Assembly: GCF_025717065.2 (NCBI RefSeq)
Contig: NZ_JAOVZO020000023.1
Coordinates: 248,001-312,000, forward strand
Reading direction: 5' to 3'
Source: Tahibacter soli
GTDB lineage: Bacteria > Pseudomonadota > Gammaproteobacteria > Xanthomonadales > Rhodanobacteraceae
DNA length: 64,000 nucleotides
A model generated the notes under the pieces. That model had not been told where the DNA came from and ran no database searches. It worked only from the letters and a program-made list of their open reading frames with translations. Position 1 is the stretch's first letter; each line of letters begins with the position of its first letter. Below, one piece after another: positions 41,801 through 52,324 of the stretch. The translations under genes were made by a program, and so were the position numbers.

Positions 41801-43780
41801 GTGACAGCCAAGACCTATTCCATCTTCGGTGCCGGCGCCGCCGGTCTGTACACCGCATGGCGCCTGCTCGACGGCGAGGCGAAGAATGCCGCCGGCCGCA
41901 GGAAGCTCCTCGGCAAGGGCGACACGCTGGAGCTGTACGACTGGGGCCAGTACGACTTTTCCAAGCGCCATCCCGGCACGCGCGCGGCCGGCGCGCGCGT
42001 GTGCACGTGGCACTACGAGAACGATCCGAAGAATTCGTATCTCGAACTCGGCGGCATGCGCTATTCCGAGTGGGACGGCACGCCCGAAGGGCAGGGGCAC
42101 CGGCTCGTCACGACGGTGATCGGAAAACTCGGGCTCGACAAGGACTCGGTACCGTTCAACGAATCCACCAATCCGCTTTTCTTCCTGCGCGCGAAGAACC
42201 TGTTCCTGAACGACATCTCGTCGTCGAATCCCGCGCCGTACGACGTCGACCACTACGGCGCCGCGGCGCAGCCCGACAACGGCTTCGCGGTCGTGGAAAA
42301 CCTCGCGGTCACCAGTACGAGCGGTCCTCAGACGCGACGGCAGTGGTGCCAGTTCTTCCAGGACGGACGCATCGCCGCCGATACCGGCGACACGTCGGTG
42401 TTCCAGAAAGGCGACCGCCTGAGCGACATCGGCTACTGGAACCTGATGTTCGACCAGCTCGGCGGCGAGGGCTTCAACTACACGGCCGACGGCAACGGCT
42501 ACACGTCGAACGTGATCAACTGGAACGCCGCGGTGGCGATGAACGCGAACAACGAGTTCACGCCGGGCAACGAATATCGCACGCTGACGCACGGCTATTC
42601 GAGCATGTTCAACGCATTGTTCGACGCGATCGAAAAGCTCGCGAAGACGAAGGGCGTGCGCCTCGTCTACCAGCCGAACACGCGACTGCATTCGATCCTG
42701 CAGATCGAAGGAAAAGTGCACTACACGCTCGCCACGCGCGCGCAGCCGAACAAGGCCAGCGACCGGCGCACGACCGACGCGGCGTGGATGGCGATGCCGC
42801 CCGCGGCGCTCGACCTCGTCGCGCAGGCCACGCGCTACGTCGAGCACGCGGGCCTCGACGTGCTCAATCATGAAAAAGTGCAGTTGTTCCTCGAATCGGC
42901 CGTGCTGCAGCCCTCGTACAAGGTCGGCATGTTCTTCGACGAGCCGTGGTGGCTCACGCAGGCGACGTACGCCCCGCAGATCACCGGCTACGAAATCACC
43001 GACGACGTGTTGAAGACGCTCGCGAAGGACAAATTCCCGCCCGCGTGGATCAAACGGATCAAGGACAGCAAGAAGGTCATGGAACAGCCGTTCGCCAGCG
43101 CGCCGTCGTTCGTGCAGGCAGTCGAGCAGTGCGTCGAGGAGCGGCTGAGCGTGGTGCGGGAGCGGCAGCTGCTCAAGGCCGCGGAGCGCAACACCATCGG
43201 CCCGAGCGTGACCGACCTGCCGATACGCCAGGTCGTGTACTTCGGTCACAACGCGCCCGACCCGAAGGCGAAGAAGGTCTACGGCATCCTCGCGAGCTAC
43301 GACGACGAGACGTTCACGAGCTTCTGGCACGAACTGGAGATCGGCGTCGACGGCGAGCGCCGCGTACCGGATTCGGCAAATCTGCAGACGCTGGTCGGCC
43401 CGCGCAAGGCGCCGCAGGTGATGGTGAAGATGCTGCGCAAGCAGCTGGCCGCGGTGCATTTCGGCCCGCAGTCGGACTACACCGCGGTGCCCGAACCGCT
43501 CGAAACGGCGTACATGGACTGGTCGCTGCCGCCGTTCAACGCGGGCTACCACGCATGGGCCGCGCACTACAACGTGTGCGAGGTGCAGCAGAAGATCCGC
43601 AAGCCGTCGCAGCTGATCGACGGCGCGGACGCGAACATCTTCATCGTCGGCGAAGCGTTCTCGAACGACCAGGCGTGGGTGGAAGGCGCGTACTGCACGG
43701 CCGAATCGGTGCTCGACGACTTCTTCGACATGAAACCGATCATCGACGACAAGGACTATCCGTTCATTTGCCCGTGTTAG
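41801..43780 (+). CDS. Flavin-dependent L-amino-acid/amine oxidase-like protein
   Basis: 659 residues from a GTG at 41801 preceded by GAGGA. The N-terminal KTYSIFGAGAAGLYTAWRLL is a Rossmann dinucleotide-binding motif (GxGxxG). A second FAD contact, ELGGMRYSE, follows. The C-terminal ANIFIVGEAFSNDQAWVEGAYCTAESVLDDFF is the hallmark FAD-binding end of flavin amine/L-amino-acid oxidases. The middle carries an insertion-rich substrate domain with WYCxx-like aromatic clusters. It would oxidise an amino acid or amine, making H2O2 and NH4+. No signal peptide is seen. The next gene downstream is an exported unknown, with two small hairpins between. Confidence 0.87.
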   Translation: MTAKTYSIFGAGAAGLYTAWRLLDGEAKNAAGRRKLLGKGDTLELYDWGQYDFSKRHPGTRAAGARVCTWHYENDPKNSYLELGGMRYSEWDGTPEGQGHRLVTTVIGKLGLDKDSVPFNESTNPLFFLRAKNLFLNDISSSNPAPYDVDHYGAAAQPDNGFAVVENLAVTSTSGPQTRRQWCQFFQDGRIAADTGDTSVFQKGDRLSDIGYWNLMFDQLGGEGFNYTADGNGYTSNVINWNAAVAMNANNEFTPGNEYRTLTHGYSSMFNALFDAIEKLAKTKGVRLVYQPNTRLHSILQIEGKVHYTLATRAQPNKASDRRTTDAAWMAMPPAALDLVAQATRYVEHAGLDVLNHEKVQLFLESAVLQPSYKVGMFFDEPWWLTQATYAPQITGYEITDDVLKTLAKDKFPPAWIKRIKDSKKVMEQPFASAPSFVQAVEQCVEERLSVVRERQLLKAAERNTIGPSVTDLPIRQVVYFGHNAPDPKAKKVYGILASYDDETFTSFWHELEIGVDGERRVPDSANLQTLVGPRKAPQVMVKMLRKQLAAVHFGPQSDYTAVPEPLETAYMDWSLPPFNAGYHAWAAHYNVCEVQQKIRKPSQLIDGADANIFIVGEAFSNDQAWVEGAYCTAESVLDDFFDMKPIIDDKDYPFICPC

Positions 43781-43808
43781 CCGGCCGCAAGAGCGCTTCG
43801 GTGCCGCA

Positions 43809-43845
43809 GTGACTTCCGTCACTTACTGGTGTTGTAGTTCACCAG
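43809..43845 (+). terminator. Two adjacent small hairpins after the flavoprotein gene
   Basis: GTGAC-TTCC-GTCAC at 43809-43822 and CTGGTG-TTGTAGTT-CACCAG at 43826-43845. They lie in the 97-bp gap before the next gene and could end the flavoprotein transcript. Confidence 0.4.
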
Positions 43846-43877
43846 CACACTAAAGCTCCCAACGAGAGGAGCGGCAC

Positions 43878-44762
43878 ATGAAGACGAAATGGTTGTCCCT
43901 GGCCCTGACGGCGGCGCTCGCGGCCGGTTCGGCGTCGGCCGTACCGGCACAGGGCGTGCCGTCGAACCCGAACGCGGCCAGCGCCGTCGGCGCGCCGGAC
44001 CCTGCCGCCGAAATCGGCCAGCTGGCGCGCTTGTTCCGTGCCGGCGACCTGGCCGGCCTCGCGCAGGCGCTGACGCCGCGCTCGAAGTGGGAGACGGCGC
44101 GCGCGGCGTTCGAGGTCAAGCGCCGCAAGCCGACGACGGAAAGCGAGCGCGCGCGTTTCGCCGAGAAGATCAACGAACTGACGTCGCCCGACGCCGTCGA
44201 CCGGATGATGGCGAAGATCGAGCCGGAGCTGGGCAAGGCCCGCCCGCAGCTGCCGGGCATGCTGCTGATGGCGTTCGGCGGAATACAGGTGGCGTTGAAG
44301 TCGCCCGACAGCAAACTGACCGACGCGCAGCGCAAGGCGATCGAAAGCGCGCTGCCGGGGTTCCAGCGCTGGGCGACGAGTACCGACTTCCTCAGCAGCG
44401 AATCGATGCGCAGCGCGCTGACGCGGCTCACGGAAGCGGCTCGCGGCACCGGCATCACCGATATCGACCAGCTCAAGTCGCTGCCGCTCGAAGGCGTGCT
44501 GGAACGCGCGAGCCCGATGCTCGCGGCGGCCAAGGACGCGGCGCGCACGTACGGCATCGACCTCGACGCGATCGCCGATTCGCTCAAGGTCGACGTGCTC
44601 GACCGGAACGGCGACAAGGCCCGCGTGCGTACGACGGTCACCGTGTTCGGCGCCCCGGTGTGGGCCGAATACGACCTCGTGCTGGTCGAGGGGCACTGGT
44701 ACGGCGAGCATGTCGTCGCGGAATTGCGCGGCATGCACGACCTGGACGACCTGGACGGCTGA
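43878..44762 (+). CDS. Exported hypothetical protein, 294 aa
   Basis: GAGAGGAG precedes the ATG. Signal peptide MKTKWLSLALTAALAAGSASA is followed by a helical mature protein with long amphipathic segments (IGQLARLFRAGDLAGLAQALTP, ERARFAEKINELTSPDAVDRMMAKIEPELGKA, ALPGFQRWATSTDFLSSESMRSALTRL) and a C-terminal beta-rich part (KARVRTTVTVFGAPVWAEYDLVLVEGHWYG). It ends in the acidic tail DLDDLDG. Not a family I can name; likely periplasmic. It is followed by a strong hairpin and then the second GGACACCCA array. Confidence 0.82.
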   Translation: MKTKWLSLALTAALAAGSASAVPAQGVPSNPNAASAVGAPDPAAEIGQLARLFRAGDLAGLAQALTPRSKWETARAAFEVKRRKPTTESERARFAEKINELTSPDAVDRMMAKIEPELGKARPQLPGMLLMAFGGIQVALKSPDSKLTDAQRKAIESALPGFQRWATSTDFLSSESMRSALTRLTEAARGTGITDIDQLKSLPLEGVLERASPMLAAAKDAARTYGIDLDAIADSLKVDVLDRNGDKARVRTTVTVFGAPVWAEYDLVLVEGHWYGEHVVAELRGMHDLDDLDG

Positions 44763-44785
44763 GGCGTCACGGCGCTGCGCCACTC

Positions 44786-44809
44786 GGCGCCGGTCGGTGG
44801 ACCGGCGCC
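44786..44809 (+). terminator. Perfect 10-bp GC hairpin after the exported hypothetical gene
   Basis: GGCGCCGGTC-GGTG-GACCGGCGCC, 24 nt past the stop at 44762 and just before the repeat array. No T-tract. Confidence 0.55.
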
Positions 44810-44814
44810 GAAGT

Positions 44815-45285
44815 GTCGATTCGGGACACCCACGAAACAAACCGCGATTCGGGACACCCAAAAAACGTAGCCCGATTGGGGACACCCAAAAACCGGGAGA
44901 TCCGATTCCGGGACATACACGAACCCAAGGCAATTCGGGACACCCACGATTCGGGCGCGCCCCCGAATCGCGCAGCGACACTGTGATTCTGGACACCCAA
45001 GATTCGACCAGGTGGCCGGGCCGATTCTGGACACCCAAGATTCGACCCGGCCGATTCTGGACACCCGATCGATTCTGGACACCCAAGATTTCGATGCGGC
45101 CGTTCAAGGACACCTGCGGCCGATTCTGGATACCCACGATTCCGGCCGATTCTGGACACCCAAGATTCGGCTGATTCAGGCCGATTCTGGACACCCAAGA
45201 TTCGCGGCCGATCGATTCTGGACACCCAAGATTTCGATTCGGCCGTTCAAAGACACCTGCAATTCAAGGACACCCGCGAGTCGGG
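44815..45285. repeat. Interspersed repeat array, about 16 units with GATTCTGGACACCCA core
   Basis: The consensus GATTCTGGACACCCAAGATTCG and its variants (GATTCGGGACACCCACGAA, GATTGGGGACACCCAAAAA, GTTCAAGGACACCTGC) recur about every 20-35 bp. Thirteen copies of GGACACC and three one-base variants can be counted. The left part carries GGGACACCCAMRA versions, the right part CTGGACACCCAAGATT versions. It occupies the convergent gap between the plus-strand gene ending at 44762 and the RiPP locus stop at 45354. There are no conserved direct repeats with unique spacers of even length, so it is not a CRISPR array. The shared GGACACCCAA core links it to the array at 31771-31960. Confidence 0.9.
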
Positions 45286-45353
45286 CAGCCGACGCCGTTC
45301 GCCCAAGTGCGGAAGTCGTCGCGCCGCCCTGACACGTACCGCCGCGCATCGCG

Positions 45354-46250
45354 CTATTCGACGACGCCTGCCTCGATCCGCACCCGTTCGTCCGGCCGGC
45401 TGTCGCCATCGGCCGGCAGCAGGCACAGGCGCGCGTTGCCGCCTTCGAACCACGGCCGCAGCGTCACGCCGCTGCGGTCGGCGCGCGCCAGCGCGGCGAG
45501 CTGCGGCGGCTTGCGCGTGGTCATGACCGCCGCGACGCCGCGCTCGAACAGCGCGCGCGGATGCAGCGCGACGCTCTGGCCCTGCACGATGACGGTCTGG
45601 CCGGGCCCGGTCGCCGCGATCAGCGCGTCGAGCGTGTCGTTGCACAGCGCCGAGCCGGTGATCGCCAGCGTGTCGCAGCGGTCGAACACGGCCCGCCAGT
45701 CGCCGCCGTCGGACAGCCGCACGGCGACGTCCGGCCGCGCCATCCGCATCGCCGCGGTCACGCTCTCCATTTCCCTGCGCCGTTCCGGCAAGGTCAGATC
45801 GAGCACGCACAGCGAGCGCAGCGCGGGCACGCCGAGCATCCGCCACATCAGCCCGCCGAATCCGACCACCGCCGCGTTTCGCGTACCGACAAGACAGTAC
45901 GCCGGCAGGTCGGGTTGGACGTGCAGGCCGTACGAGGCCGGTGCGGCGAGGGCCGGTTCCGACAGCGCGGCGAGCAGCGCCGTGCGCAGACAGGCGGTGT
46001 CCGGCTCGCCCGGCACCGTGCCGAACAGCGCGTCGCGCAGGAGCGGATCGCGCGACGTCCGCGACAGCCACGACGCCTCGCGCCGTTCGAGGCCGTCCAC
46101 GGCCACGGCATAGTTCAGCGCCCAGCCCGCCGCACCGGTATCGAGAACGACGCCCGCGTACCCGTGCGTCAGAACGATGTCGGCGACGCGCCGGCCGCGC
46201 GAGAGCCCGGCGCCGTCGAGGTACCGCAGCGTATCGGCGGCGATGCTCAT
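45354..46250 (-). CDS. DUF364-like Rossmann protein in RiPP locus
   Basis: 298 residues from the ATG at 46250, which overlaps the upstream stop (ATGA). The N-terminal third (GLSRGRRVADIVLTHGYAGVVLDTGAAGWALNYAVAV) and the C-terminal Rossmann-like part (SLCVLDLTLPERRREMESVTAAMRM, CDTLAITGSALCNDTLDALIAA, IVQGQSVALHPRALFERGVAAVMTTRK) match the layout of DUF4213/DUF364 proteins, proposed metal-chelation-related enzymes. The LAITGSALCNDTLD stretch is the best match. Last gene of a tightly overlapped operon with radical-SAM RiPP maturases; a role in cofactor or peptide modification is inferred from this. Confidence 0.65.
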   Translation of the reverse strand: MSIAADTLRYLDGAGLSRGRRVADIVLTHGYAGVVLDTGAAGWALNYAVAVDGLERREASWLSRTSRDPLLRDALFGTVPGEPDTACLRTALLAALSEPALAAPASYGLHVQPDLPAYCLVGTRNAAVVGFGGLMWRMLGVPALRSLCVLDLTLPERRREMESVTAAMRMARPDVAVRLSDGGDWRAVFDRCDTLAITGSALCNDTLDALIAATGPGQTVIVQGQSVALHPRALFERGVAAVMTTRKPPQLAALARADRSGVTLRPWFEGGNARLCLLPADGDSRPDERVRIEAGVVE

Positions 46251-47680
46251 CCGGCGCGGTACGCGGCGACGGAAATATCCGCCGCGGCCGGTACGGTCTC
46301 CGCGACGAGTCCGGCGGCGGCGAGCAGCTGCGCCAGCGATCCGTGGCGCCGCAGCGCACGGTCGCTGGCGTAGGCGATCACGCAGCGCGCGGCGGCGAAT
46401 ATCGAATCCAGCAGCGCAGCGCGTTCGGTTGCAGCAAGATCCACGACGTCTTCGGGTCGCAGCAACGCGACGTCGACCGGCACCGGGCAGCCCGCCAGAC
46501 CGTCGCGCAGCCGCGTCGGACCGCCGACGGCGAGGGCGTCCGCGCGATGCGGCAGGCGCCGTCGAGCGCGGACGACCTGATCCTGCCGCGTATCGAGGCC
46601 GAAGACCTGCAGACGCCGCGTTTCGGCTTCGGCCAGCTGCAGCAGGTAGCCGTCGCCGCACGCGAGATCGAGCAGCGAACCGCCCGCGGCGCGCAGCCGC
46701 CGCGACTGCTCCCACACGACTTCGGCCTGGCGCGTGCGCCACGCGTGGACGCTGTCGAAGCCGTAGTCCGCCGCGGCGGGATTGTCGAACTCGCCGTCGA
46801 GCGAGGTTTCGACGACGGCGGTTTCGACGTGTGCGACGCCGCCGCCGGACGCACGCGGCGTTGCTGAAGACGACGCGTAGTCGAGCCTCGGCTGCCGCGC
46901 GCCCGCGTCGGCGAGCAGGCGCAGCACGGGCGTGTGCAGTTCGGCGATGCCGTTGCGGCGCGAATAGCGCATCGGCCAGGCCAGCACCTCGGTCAGCCAG
47001 CCGATCGCGGCGTCGTGTCCGGCGGCGCGCCCGCGCGCCAGCCGCGCGGCGCCGAGCGCACGCGACGCGTCGCAGCGGTCGCTGCAGGCGATATGCGGCA
47101 CGGCCGCAAGGCCCAGCGACTGCAGCAGGCCGCCGGCTTCCCACGCACGGGAACCTGCGGATGTCCGCGCCGAACCGGCCGCGTGGATCGCGAGCGGCAG
47201 CCGTTCGCCGTCAGCCAGCGCCGTCGTCAGCGCGGTGCCGCAGCAGTCCGGATAGCCGGCCAGTCGCAGCGACGCGGCGAGGTCGCCGGACGCCAGCGCG
47301 TCGACGAGCGCGTCGATGCCGTCGCGCCGGGTCAACGCCAGACGGTAGTGCGGCACCGGCGTGTCGTCCGTCGCCGGCCCGGTTTCGACGCGTGCGCCAA
47401 GCGGTATCGCCGCGAGGTCCAGCGATCGCAGCCGTGCGGTCAGCGGCGCGATCTGCGCCGGCGCGCATTCGAGCGCGGTGGCCGCGATACGGCCCGCGGC
47501 GACGTCGTCGAGTTCGATGTCGAGCAGCGCGGCGCGGATCGCCGCCAGGCGCGGCGCCCAGAGCCTGCGCTGCGATTCGCCGGCCCAGGCCTGGCGCGGC
47601 GCGGAGAAATCCAGGCGCTGCGCGTCCGCCTCGACGGGCAGCGGCAGGCGCAGCAGGCGCGGCGCGTCGTCGAGGCTCAT
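46247..47680 (-). CDS. Two-domain protein: Cys-containing DUF483-like domain + SAM methyltransferase
   Basis: 477 residues; starts within the ATGA overlap of the radical-SAM gene upstream. The N-terminal half has RLAGYPDCCGTALT and, further on, AVPHIACSDRCDASRALGAARLARG, a pattern of paired cysteines (CC, then C-x3-C) that resembles DUF483 proteins; this resemblance is tentative. The C-terminal 200 residues are a class I methyltransferase: SLLDLACGDGYLLQLAEAET (motif I), FGLDTRQDQVVRARRRL (motif II) and DVALLRPEDVVDL. It may methylate the peptide product or the cofactor. Arrangement with radical-SAM enzymes suggests a tailoring role. Confidence 0.65.
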   Translation of the reverse strand: MSLDDAPRLLRLPLPVEADAQRLDFSAPRQAWAGESQRRLWAPRLAAIRAALLDIELDDVAAGRIAATALECAPAQIAPLTARLRSLDLAAIPLGARVETGPATDDTPVPHYRLALTRRDGIDALVDALASGDLAASLRLAGYPDCCGTALTTALADGERLPLAIHAAGSARTSAGSRAWEAGGLLQSLGLAAVPHIACSDRCDASRALGAARLARGRAAGHDAAIGWLTEVLAWPMRYSRRNGIAELHTPVLRLLADAGARQPRLDYASSSATPRASGGGVAHVETAVVETSLDGEFDNPAAADYGFDSVHAWRTRQAEVVWEQSRRLRAAGGSLLDLACGDGYLLQLAEAETRRLQVFGLDTRQDQVVRARRRLPHRADALAVGGPTRLRDGLAGCPVPVDVALLRPEDVVDLAATERAALLDSIFAAARCVIAYASDRALRRHGSLAQLLAAAGLVAETVPAAADISVAAYRAG

Positions 47681-48863
47681 GCAGCATGCCCGGCCGTTGC
47701 CGGCGCGACACCGACGCCGAGCCGCGCAGTCAGCGACTGCAGGCTTTCGTCCAGGCCTTCGCGCCACAGGGCGACGAGTTCGGCCTCGCATTCGGCGCGC
47801 CGCGGCGATTGCGACAGCGGCGCTTCGCCTTCGGCCAGCAACGTTCGCTCGATGTCCTCGAACAGGCCGAACCACGTCGCGCAGTGTTCGCTGCGCAGAC
47901 GCCAGTCGCCCTCGAGCGCCGTGCCCGGGCAATTGCCCTTGCACATCAGAAAGAAGCGGCATCCCCGACAACCGCCGTCGGCGTGCGGCGTTTCGTGCAA
48001 CGACAGCTGGCGCTCGTAGCCGCGCCGCTCCGTGGCGAGCCAGGCGATGCCGTCCTTGTGGGTGCGGCCGCAGTTGCTGCGGTCGCCGCCGCCCTCGACG
48101 CCGCGCACGCCGCGCGTCGCGTACGGGTCGCACGCCTGCCAGATGCACGAGCTGACCGCGTCGCGCGCCAGCAGCATCCGGCGCATCTCGTCGAACAGGT
48201 CGAAGCGCAGGCCCGGCAGGGTCGGTTCGAGCGCGCGCAGGCGCCGCAGCACGCGCAGGTTCTGCGCATCGGAAAGCCGCAGGCCGCGCGACGCGTTGTG
48301 CTGGTCGACTTCCAGGAGGTGCAGGCGCATGCGGCGCACGCCGAGCGCGTGCAGGTGCGCGATCCAGTCGCACAGCACGCCCAACCGCGCGCCGCGGGTG
48401 TTGCCGCCGTGCAGCGTGACGATGGCGCTCGGCGCCAGGCCCTCGCGGCACAGCCGCGCCAGCGCCGCCTCGGCGCGCGCACTGGCGCGCAGGGTGCGGC
48501 CGGCCGAACCGGCCCAGCGCATGTCGTTGAGCGAGCCGGGTCCGTCGAGCGAAATGCCGACCCGCACGTTGTAGCGGCGGAACAGGGCGATGTGGTGCGG
48601 CTCGATCAGCGCGCCGTTCGTCTGTATCGCGTTGACGCCGTGGCGCTCGAGGCCGTACGCGAACAGGCGCTCGAGGTCGGCGTCGCGTACGAGCAGCGCC
48701 TCGCCGCCGAACAGCACGAACGGCTCGCCGAGTTCGTCGAGCGTGGCCAGCATCTGCGGCAGCGAATAACGCGGCGGCGCGGTGGCCGCCGCGCGCGTGC
48801 CTTCCTGATAGCAGTAGCGGCACTGGATGTTGCAGCGATCGCCGAGCGGGCGCAGTTCGACGC

Positions 48864-48867
<4 letters not shown>
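47677..48867 (-). CDS. Radical SAM/SPASM peptide maturase
   Basis: 396 residues. The N-terminal CNIQCRYC is the CxxxCxxC [4Fe-4S] motif, preceded by MSVELRPLGDR. EPFVLFGGEALL is the GGE motif, and NVRVGISLDGPGSLND a typical core strand. The C-terminal SPASM-like region has SCIWQACDPYATRG, NCGRTHKDG and GGCRGCRFFLMCKGNCPG, giving at least seven Cys for auxiliary clusters. Such enzymes make thioether, C-C or C-O crosslinks in RiPPs (for example sactipeptide and ranthipeptide maturases). It overlaps both neighbours by 4 nt (ATGA), so stoichiometric expression with the B12 radical-SAM protein is likely. Confidence 0.9.
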
Positions 48868-50780
<1,913 letters not shown>

Positions 50781-50787
50781 GCGAGGC

Positions 50788-51849
50788 TCAACCGGCCAGG
50801 GCCGGCGATACGGCCGGCGCTTGGGCGTCCGCGGCGCCCGCCGCGGGATCGTCGCCCGGCGCGCGCCACAGGCCGAGCGCGCGCAGCACCTCGACATGCG
50901 CGTCGAGGTGGGCGCGCTTGTCCTGCACCGCCGACCGGGCCGCATCGAGCAGACCGGGCGTCGTGAACAGCCGCTCGCAGGCCGAGCAGATTCCGTCGAA
51001 ATCGCCTTCCGCGAGCGGCTGCGCGCTATCGGCGGTGGATTGCACGAGCACCTGCACCGGACCTTCGAGCGCGATCCAGGTCCACAGCGGATCGGCGTAC
51101 GCCGCCGCGAGGGCCGTATCGACGCGGTCGCCCCGCGCGAGGTCGCCGATGGCCATGGCGTCGTTGTGCGGCAGCACGCCGCAGCACGGCAGCAGCTTGC
51201 CGGTATGCGTGACCTGGATGTTCTGCAGCACCGAGTGGCAGGCGCCGCGATAGACGCGCGCGTCGCGGCGCCGCGCCGCTTCGTTCGCGGCGGCATCGTC
51301 GCCGTCGGCCGCGCGGCCGGTGCCGTTGACGACGACTTCGTAGACCTTCTCGCGCGGATCGTCCGGCGCGACGCGCAGCAACTCGCGCAGATAGGCCGCG
51401 TCGATGCGCGGCTGCGCGTCCACGGTGACGGCGACGTACAGGCGCAGCGAAAACGCGCGCGCCGCGGCCACCGCGTTCTCGACGTTGCGCAGCGGCACGA
51501 ACGCCGCGTGCGCATCGTCGTAGCTGACCACGAGCTCGGCGAGGCCGGCCTCGACGAGCGGTTTCAGGATCGCCTGCGCGCGTGCCGGAGAGCGCGCCCA
51601 GAACGCGCTCGTCGTCGCCGCGCCGTGCATGCCGTGGCCGCCGGCATGCAGCAGCGCCTTGCGCATGATGTCGGGGACGAGAAACGGATCGCCGCCGACG
51701 AAATGCACCTGGTTCAGGCCGTCCAGGCGCGCCGCGTCGTCGATCGCGCGGCAGGCGTCGGCGACGTCGAGGCAGCCGTGCCGGCCCATGTCGGAGCGAT
51801 AGCAGCAGTGCGCGCAGCGCAGCGGACATTGCAGGGTCAGGTTCAGCAC
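50788..51849 (-). CDS. Radical SAM/SPASM peptide maturase, start uncertain
   Basis: The frame from stop 50788 reads back through SACERLFTTPGLLD, GKLLPCCGVLPHNDAM and HFVGGDPFLVPDIMRK to LNLTLQCPLRCAHCCYRSDMG, a clear CxxxCxxC motif, and on to GNCVAPRSL. The nearest start is a GTG at 51849, eight residues before the motif, with no ribosome site. The only other start in frame is the ATG at 52074, which overlaps the peptide gene by 44 nt. A third possibility is an indel joining ATG 51914 (MHNESRPAKRAPR, one frame off) to this frame near the CCCCGGG at about 51880. The body is a complete SPASM-type maturase with Cys pairs in its C-terminal region. The GTG is used here for the conservative coordinates. 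Confidence 0.78.
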   Translation of the reverse strand: MLNLTLQCPLRCAHCCYRSDMGRHGCLDVADACRAIDDAARLDGLNQVHFVGGDPFLVPDIMRKALLHAGGHGMHGAATTSAFWARSPARAQAILKPLVEAGLAELVVSYDDAHAAFVPLRNVENAVAAARAFSLRLYVAVTVDAQPRIDAAYLRELLRVAPDDPREKVYEVVVNGTGRAADGDDAAANEAARRRDARVYRGACHSVLQNIQVTHTGKLLPCCGVLPHNDAMAIGDLARGDRVDTALAAAYADPLWTWIALEGPVQVLVQSTADSAQPLAEGDFDGICSACERLFTTPGLLDAARSAVQDKRAHLDAHVEVLRALGLWRAPGDDPAAGAADAQAPAVSPALAG

Positions 51850-51970
51850 CAGGCTGCGCGGCGCGACGCAGTTGCCCGGGGAGCGCGTTTCGCGGGTCGG
51901 CTCTCGTTGTGCATGTTCCGGCTCGCGGGAAGACGGAAGGTGGGGGCGGGCGGCGGCGCGCCGCCGTCCT

Positions 51971-51994
51971 GCGCGATCCGTCCGTGGATCGCGC
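51971..51994 (-). terminator. Hairpin between peptide gene and radical-SAM gene (attenuator-like)
   Basis: GCGCGATCC-GTCCGT-GGATCGCGC, a perfect 9-bp stem, 36 nt after the peptide stop (52031). Placed like the stem after the lanthipeptide precursor, it may favour high precursor and low enzyme expression. Confidence 0.5.
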
Positions 51995-52030
51995 CGGCGT
52001 CCGCCGGATGGCGACGCCGATTCGGGCGGC

Positions 52031-52267
52031 TCAGACGTCGATGTGCACGACCGAGGCCGGTGCCGGCGCGGCATCGCCGCGCGTCGACACGCGTTGCTGG
52101 ATGGCCTTGGCCGTGGCGTCGTCGACGCTGACGCCGAAGCGCGCGAGGAAGGTCTTGGCGTCGGCCTCGAGCGAGCCGAGGATGTCTTTTTCGCTCTTCA
52201 GCGCGACGGCGGCGGCGTGCAGCTTGCTGCTGTCGAGCGCGACGTTCGTGACAGTTGCGATACCCAT
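52031..52267 (-). CDS. RiPP precursor-like peptide, 78 aa, Cys-free
   Basis: From the ATG at 52267 with GGAG 7 nt upstream. A long N-terminal helix (MGIATVTNVALDSSKLHAAA, then EKDILGSLEADAKTFLARFGVSVDDATAKAIQQ) is followed by a short tail, STRGDAAPAPASVVHIDV. A leader-like helix followed by a small Ala/Pro-rich tail ending in an aromatic/His/Asp cluster is what is expected of a radical-SAM-modified precursor. It sits directly upstream of the three radical-SAM genes and behind the AT-rich island. There is no Cys, so lanthionine or sactionine chemistry on it is excluded. That it is the substrate of the radical-SAM enzymes is inferred from gene order. Confidence 0.72.
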   Translation of the reverse strand: MGIATVTNVALDSSKLHAAAVALKSEKDILGSLEADAKTFLARFGVSVDDATAKAIQQRVSTRGDAAPAPASVVHIDV

Positions 52268-52324
52268 GACGTGACTCCCAGGTAGGTTTGCGGGACGAGG
52301 CTCGGGCGCCTCGTTGCAATTACT

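Noticed and set aside
43839-45225. Minus-strand frames reading ILGVQNRP and WVSRIG repeats
   Set aside because: They are translations of the GGACACCCA repeat array and of the antisense of a signal-peptide protein; no ribosome sites.
44815-45285. CRISPR array
   Set aside because: Repeats are imperfect, 10-20 bp, with irregular and partly similar spacers; no cas genes in the window.
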